From NCBI GenBank assembly GCA_052034685.1, contig JBPOIH010000011.1:1-64000 (forward strand): a stretch of DNA of 64,000 nt. The letters run 5' to 3'. Below are positions 60,251 to 64,000 of the stretch, piece by piece. Position 1 is the first letter of the stretch. Every line of letters starts with the position of its first letter. Source of the stretch: CAYUUR01 sp052034685. Lineage in GTDB: Bacteria > Patescibacteriota > Saccharimonadia > Saccharimonadales > CAYUUR01. A program made the position numbers and the translations under genes. The notes beneath the pieces are model-generated. The model worked only from the letters and a program-made list of their open reading frames with translations, did no database searches and was not told the origin of the DNA.

Positions 60251-62461
60251 CTAAGGGAAAAAATGAGGGGGATTAGGGTATTTTGACCAACGGGAAGGAT
60301 AATCAAGAACAGAGAACCGTTCATGTGCAAGGGGTTCGTTACCGAAACCGAAATTGAGCGGCAGAAGCACGGGACTGATTATGCGAATCACCCATAAATC
60401 GTATTCATCTACTGGATACTTCATGACAACTTCAATTGGACGGTATTGCTTTATCAGTTCATTCATTTCACCTTCAAAACTGCGCAGTTCATTGACATTT
60501 TGGCCTTCAGAAAAAAGCCAGTCTGTCTCGGCTCTTTTTTTGTTGGCGTAGTAAAGTCCATGATGGTGTGGTGATTCTATATCAACTTTAGCAGGTGACT
60601 TATTTCTCTCTTTGAGCCATGAGAGTAGAGTTGCTTCAAGTTCATCAAAGGCCTTCATTAGTGCCTTATTGTAACTATGGCTTGCCGCCGCTCCGACTAC
60701 GAAGTATGGGTAGCTGGTTCGTCTGATGCATATTAATACGGTAGGTACTTGATCAGTCGTTATATCTAAGAATACTAGTTCACTTCCCTTTTCATCAAGC
60801 CAGAAAGACGCCCGTTGTTTAATGTCTGCAGGAATTAGTTTAAGTGGTATTTGACCGAACGGCCGCTTTGTAAACCAGAGACTTGTAATTGCATCTCGTT
60901 CAATAAGTTCGTACAAAGCACGGACGCGAGCTTCTTCCCTGTCAAAGTGAGCGGCAACTCCGCTTGAACTTATGTTGCAGATTAGCTTGCGTTTCAGCTT
61001 CTCTTGGTACAGAGGATAGAACACTTGATCGATGATAATGAGTCGTTTGCTGCTATCAGATAGATCGGTTCCTTCTATCCACTGATATTTTTTGGTTGGT
61101 GAGAATTTCTCATAGCGAGCAGAAATTTCTCGCCGCTTATACCACCTATCATCAATAGGCCATAACTGATCTGGGTTAATTGGATCGCAACGCTCTGTCA
61201 AATTTTGGTAAGTATCCTCAACATCATATCTCAGATGGCCGCTTGCAAGGCGCTCTATAGCTTCTGCAATGGTTTTTATATTCGCTTCCAAGGAAGAGTA
61301 GCCAGTTGCAAAAGAAAAACCTTTCATCTTTTTATCTTCAGCTTTTTTTTCAATACTGCGGAAACTTGCTAAGGACGAGACGCGTGGCATATAGTGGTCG
61401 GCGTATGTTAACTCTTCTGCATCGATCCACTCAATCAACTTCCCGTCTCCAACGTATTTTTCCATTAAGTGCCAAAGCTTTTTCATTTGCTCGAGAGGTA
61501 GTTCATAGCTGGTGTCTTTCTCGTCCTTCTCGTACGGTGAAATTATTAGCGGGATTATCGGTGTTTGATTTTGTGTCAGGCTGAATATCTCACGAAATCG
61601 GGTGCTATTAAAACCACCGTACTCTAAAACACCGATTTCTTTCTCGGCACATAACAGTTGGATATTCTGGGCTACATGGCCGCTCTCAAGTAAGGTATAT
61701 ATAAAGCCGCGATTACTGTACTTTTTTGTGTGAAGAGAAGTATCAGCTGAAATGAGTATGATTGCATCAGCGTTTGTAGCGACATCTTCTCCGCCAAGCG
61801 CATAGCGCACGTCTTCTATAGAGTATGCGAAATTCTTAACTGGTTCCAACACCTGTTCCACGGCGGAATAAGAATAGACTCCTTGGGAATATTCCCCTAT
61901 TGTATTCAAGATGAGCACATTGAAGGATAACGGATATAGTGCCCCAGCTGATGGGACGGTTGAATGTCCGTTGATAAAATACATACGCCCAAGGATGTAA
62001 TCCAAATCTGCCTGAGATGTACTCCGTGTTGACGAGAAGGTGCGCGTAGTTTTTCTTTTACGGAGAATAGTCTCAAGTTGTGACTGCTGGCTCGGGTTAC
62101 CTCCAGTTGCCGTTCCACGTGCAATTGAAACCGGACTACGTAAGTTAGTTATTTCGTTTGGATTGATCGCTGACCTATATAAGGATTCGTATTGTGTGCT
62201 CGTAAGGTATGACTTATAGAGTTCTGAAGAATCAGCGACAATACCGAGTTCCTCAAGATCTCTGAGTAACTGCTCAGTGACACGGAGCTTCATCCCAGCC
62301 GCCTCAGCTATTTCGTTAATGGTGCGAAGGCCATTACAAAACGGTAATATGCAGAAGATTTCTTTAATGTGGCTCTGTATAGTGCACTCACCCTTTTGCG
62401 TTATAAACGTAGCGCCGGCAGGGGTTTTGTAACCAAAAGTAATTGTTAGAGGTTTATCCAT
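60251..62461 (-). CDS. RiPP azol(in)e synthetase: RRE-like + SagB dehydrogenase + YcaO
   Basis: 736 residues. About 1-95 form a winged-helix/PqqD-like domain (INEIAEAAGMKL, LLRDLEELGIV), a likely leader-peptide binder. About 130-325 are SagB/ThcOx-type nitroreductase (PSAGALYPLSFNVL; LLESGHVAQNIQLLCAE; GGFNSTRF), which oxidises azolines to azoles with FMN. About 365-736 are YcaO (TGYSSLEANIKTIAEAIER, the ATP/Mg site; LYELIERDA; AFDELEATL), which cyclises Cys/Ser/Thr to azolines; it ends in a Pro-rich tail (YPNPPHFFP) like the PxPxP end of azoline YcaOs. ATG 62461 is preferred to 62515. No separate E1-like partner protein is adjacent. Confidence 0.9.
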   Translation of the reverse strand: MDKPLTITFGYKTPAGATFITQKGECTIQSHIKEIFCILPFCNGLRTINEIAEAAGMKLRVTEQLLRDLEELGIVADSSELYKSYLTSTQYESLYRSAINPNEITNLRSPVSIARGTATGGNPSQQSQLETILRKRKTTRTFSSTRSTSQADLDYILGRMYFINGHSTVPSAGALYPLSFNVLILNTIGEYSQGVYSYSAVEQVLEPVKNFAYSIEDVRYALGGEDVATNADAIILISADTSLHTKKYSNRGFIYTLLESGHVAQNIQLLCAEKEIGVLEYGGFNSTRFREIFSLTQNQTPIIPLIISPYEKDEKDTSYELPLEQMKKLWHLMEKYVGDGKLIEWIDAEELTYADHYMPRVSSLASFRSIEKKAEDKKMKGFSFATGYSSLEANIKTIAEAIERLASGHLRYDVEDTYQNLTERCDPINPDQLWPIDDRWYKRREISARYEKFSPTKKYQWIEGTDLSDSSKRLIIIDQVFYPLYQEKLKRKLICNISSSGVAAHFDREEARVRALYELIERDAITSLWFTKRPFGQIPLKLIPADIKQRASFWLDEKGSELVFLDITTDQVPTVLICIRRTSYPYFVVGAAASHSYNKALMKAFDELEATLLSWLKERNKSPAKVDIESPHHHGLYYANKKRAETDWLFSEGQNVNELRSFEGEMNELIKQYRPIEVVMKYPVDEYDLWVIRIISPVLLPLNFGFGNEPLAHERFSVLDYPSRWSKYPNPPHFFP

Positions 62462-62520
62462 ATGTGATTGTATTTGTTTAATAAGAAAAATGCACAGGCG
62501 AGTTCCCCCGCCCATACATT

Positions 62521-62544
62521 AAAAAAAGCGCCTTTATGTGCGCT
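62521..62544 (-). terminator. Terminator/attenuator between precursor and synthetase genes
   Basis: On the minus strand AGCGC-ACATAAAG-GCGCT is followed by a run of seven or eight T. It lies nine bases after the peptide stop and 60 bases before the synthetase ATG, so most transcripts should end after the peptide and only read-through should make enzymes. A second hairpin (GGCG/CGCC) follows inside the 5' end of the synthetase message. Confidence 0.75.
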
Positions 62545-62553
62545 ATATGAACT

Positions 62554-62646
62554 CTAGCTTGATCCTGAACAGGACATCGCTGCGTAAGATCGTGCTTTTG
62601 TAGCAACTTTACTGTTGTAAGAGCTTACTGATGCTTTGATCTTCAT
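62554..62646 (-). CDS. Probable RiPP precursor peptide (30 residues)
   Basis: ATG at 62646 follows GAAAGGAGGTTGGC, the strongest Shine-Dalgarno in the region. The 30 residues have a basic, Ser/Lys/Ala/Tyr-rich leader-like part (MKIKASVSSYNSKVATKARS) and a short end with the only Cys, four Ser and one Gly (SCSGSS), suited to azoline formation. It has its own promoter and a terminator directly behind. It lies upstream of the RRE-SagB-YcaO gene on the same strand, the usual order in TOMM clusters. Too short for standard gene callers. Confidence 0.8.
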   Translation of the reverse strand: MKIKASVSSYNSKVATKARSYAAMSCSGSS

Positions 62647-62651
62647 GCCAA

Positions 62652-62711
62652 CCTCCTTTCTCAACAAGACGTTGTGAGAAGAATTATCATCTATACGGAA
62701 TAAAAAGTCAA
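62652..62711 (-). promoter_or_regulatory. Promoter and leader hairpin of the precursor gene
   Basis: TTGACT (62711-62706), 17 bases, GATAAT (62688-62683). The leader contains TCTCACAA-CGTC-TTGTTGAGA (62672-62652), an eight-base-pair hairpin with one bulge, directly before the Shine-Dalgarno. It may protect the 5' end or modulate translation. Confidence 0.65.
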
Positions 62712-62728
62712 TCAGCACTCGCTATCTA

Positions 62729-64000
62729 CTAACTGCGTAAGACTGCCAGAGCTCTCAAAGCTATTCCGTCGGCATCTAACCCTGTAAATTTTTCTAATTC
62801 TGGGATCGTCCCAGTTGTGCCGCGTGTAAAACCATGACCCTCGAGCAATCCGAACCTAAGCTCTGATTGACCACATAACGCACTAGCAACCTGGGACCTT
62901 AGTATTTCTGGGTTCCCATTGTATACAGCAAGTATTGGGTGTTCGGGTACAAGTTGATTTACGAATCTTGTGTCGAGAGTCTTAGGGGAGACCACGCTGA
63001 CCACACGAGCACCAACCTTATTATCCCTTTCAAGTCGCTTAGAGGCGTTAATCGCTCCGTCAACCGTCATGCCACTACTCACCATAGTTATTACCGGATC
63101 GACATCTGGCTCGAACGCAACATAGCTTTCAAAGTTGTCCTGGTCTCCATATGGTCGGTCGATTAGAGGAATATTTTTCGGATGCAAACGCACGTAGGTC
63201 AAACCGTTATTTGTCCCTAGGGCATGGTTAAAGATGTTATAGAGATCGCGGACATCTGCTGGCTCATAAAACTGAACTTCTGGAATGTGCATCAGCGCGC
63301 CTGGCTGGCTCATGGATTGGTGCGTCTTACCGTTCTGGGCTTGACTGATTCCAGCATACTCACCTGCGATCAGCATATTGCTTCCGCCCTGGGCGGCAGC
63401 ATTAATCTGGTCTAAGGCCCGGTAGAGGAAAGCATCGCCGTAGTTGATGAATATCCGTGCATCAGGATTCTCCGTTGAAATTCCATGAGCCATCGCAATC
63501 GTGTGTTGTTCACGTATGCCCGTATCGAAGTAGTGTGCATACTCCCGGAATCTAGCTTGGTCGACGTAGTCTTTGCGTAAAAAATCAGGAGTAAGCACAT
63601 AAAATGGTAATTCAGGATGCCGCTCAAGAAATTCACTATAACTCTTGAAGTAGCTAAACTGCGCGTAATCCAAGTTGTTAGCATGTGATTCATCCAGTTC
63701 TATCTTGAGATCTTCCGGTGTAGTCCGGGAATCCGAGAAATCTGATCTGTTTCGTTTGCGTGGCGAAGCAACAAGCTTCCTCGCTGTTGCCGCGACCGAT
63801 TCTCCTCCGGCTGCACTAAGTTCTTCATTTAGGAGGTCAATACCGTCTTTTACTGTGCTAGGAGGACACACGCTCAAAGTATGGTAGCCGCTAAAATGTT
63901 CTTCAGCCCCAGCCAGCCCAATGCCTTTTGTCGTGTGAGCAATTACCATCGTGGGACGATCAATATGTTGTAGCTCATCATACATATCAAGTACTTGTGT
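62729..64000 (-). CDS. Transketolase, C-terminal two-thirds (5' end outside window)
   Basis: The frame is open to the right edge (residues before MYDELQHI continue as TQVLD). TMVIAHTTKGIGL and EEHFSGYHTLS match the end of the thiamine-diphosphate-binding half; the Pyr domain contains DTGIREQHTIAMAHGIS (catalytic Glu in REQ), and the C-terminal domain closes with LLEGHGFTRGTTG. Transketolase or a single-chain DXP-synthase-like enzyme of the pentose phosphate pathway. The stop lies 82 bases before the RiPP precursor, which has its own promoter, so the two need not be functionally linked. Confidence 0.9.
   Translation of the reverse strand, partial: TQVLDMYDELQHIDRPTMVIAHTTKGIGLAGAEEHFSGYHTLSVCPPSTVKDGIDLLNEELSAAGGESVAATARKLVASPRKRNRSDFSDSRTTPEDLKIELDESHANNLDYAQFSYFKSYSEFLERHPELPFYVLTPDFLRKDYVDQARFREYAHYFDTGIREQHTIAMAHGISTENPDARIFINYGDAFLYRALDQINAAAQGGSNMLIAGEYAGISQAQNGKTHQSMSQPGALMHIPEVQFYEPADVRDLYNIFNHALGTNNGLTYVRLHPKNIPLIDRPYGDQDNFESYVAFEPDVDPVITMVSSGMTVDGAINASKRLERDNKVGARVVSVVSPKTLDTRFVNQLVPEHPILAVYNGNPEILRSQVASALCGQSELRFGLLEGHGFTRGTTGTIPELEKFTGLDADGIALRALAVLRS

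Noticed and set aside
62462..62515. Upstream ATG (62515) as the start of the synthetase
   Set aside because: The 18 extra residues would be translated through a GGCG/CGCC hairpin and directly after the terminator; the domain begins naturally at 62461.

Overview
The window looks like a piece of chromosome from a small, streamlined bacterium of the Candidate Phyla Radiation, most likely a Candidatus Saccharibacteria (TM7) relative. This is an inference from gene content and organisation: intermediate GC, tightly packed genes, a sortase with an LPxTG-type substrate, a prepilin-like PepSY protein, many short lineage-specific proteins, and a majority of genes whose start codon sits 6-9 bases after a -10 box (leaderless mRNAs). 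No rRNA lies in the window, so the placement is not proven.

Layout. 1-9000: the 3' part of an unidentified structured RNA, then pth, der, a 23S/16S-type pseudouridine synthase and a histidine kinase/response regulator pair, with an unrecognised 810-residue gene on the other strand. 8964-10652: a tRNA-Glu pseudogene, tRNA-Glu, and an aminoglycoside-nucleotidyltransferase-like gene behind a terminator-type leader hairpin. 10700-22800: C15-peptidase-like protein, methyltransferase, rlmH, umuC with a UmuD-like partner lacking its catalytic residues, a second two-component system, DUF3048 protein, gltX, envelope proteins and a sortase. 22900-23490: tRNA-Leu embedded in tandem and flanking tRNA-like repeats. 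23490-31240: housekeeping enzymes (HAD, NUDIX, xth, pyrH), a three-gene operon of unknown function and tRNA-Ser with another flanking tRNA-like element. 31365-44850: MacB-type ABC exporter, LPSTG-anchored protein, GT-C glycosyltransferase, SulP transporter, CDF-like protein, secreted subtilase with VCBS repeats, and a prepilin/PepSY/Asp-rich protein. 44900-58500: an accessory zone of short genes, gene remnants, an HxlR unit, a Fur-glutaredoxin-DUF2202 operon and more tRNA-like repeats.

58791-62728 holds the most exciting locus: a compact RiPP gene set of the azol(in)e (TOMM) type. A 30-residue peptide gene with its own promoter, leader hairpin and perfect Shine-Dalgarno precedes a terminator/attenuator, then a three-domain protein (winged-helix/RRE-like, SagB-type dehydrogenase, YcaO cyclodehydratase), an APH-type kinase and an alpha/beta hydrolase, all on the minus strand. 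A transketolase gene lies upstream and runs off the right edge.

A second striking theme is tRNA mimicry. All three tRNA genes have partial copies beside them, and at least five related 80-160 bp elements carry a shared structured core; two of them are bounded by direct repeats of the adjacent tRNA 3' end, as expected for very small integrated elements.
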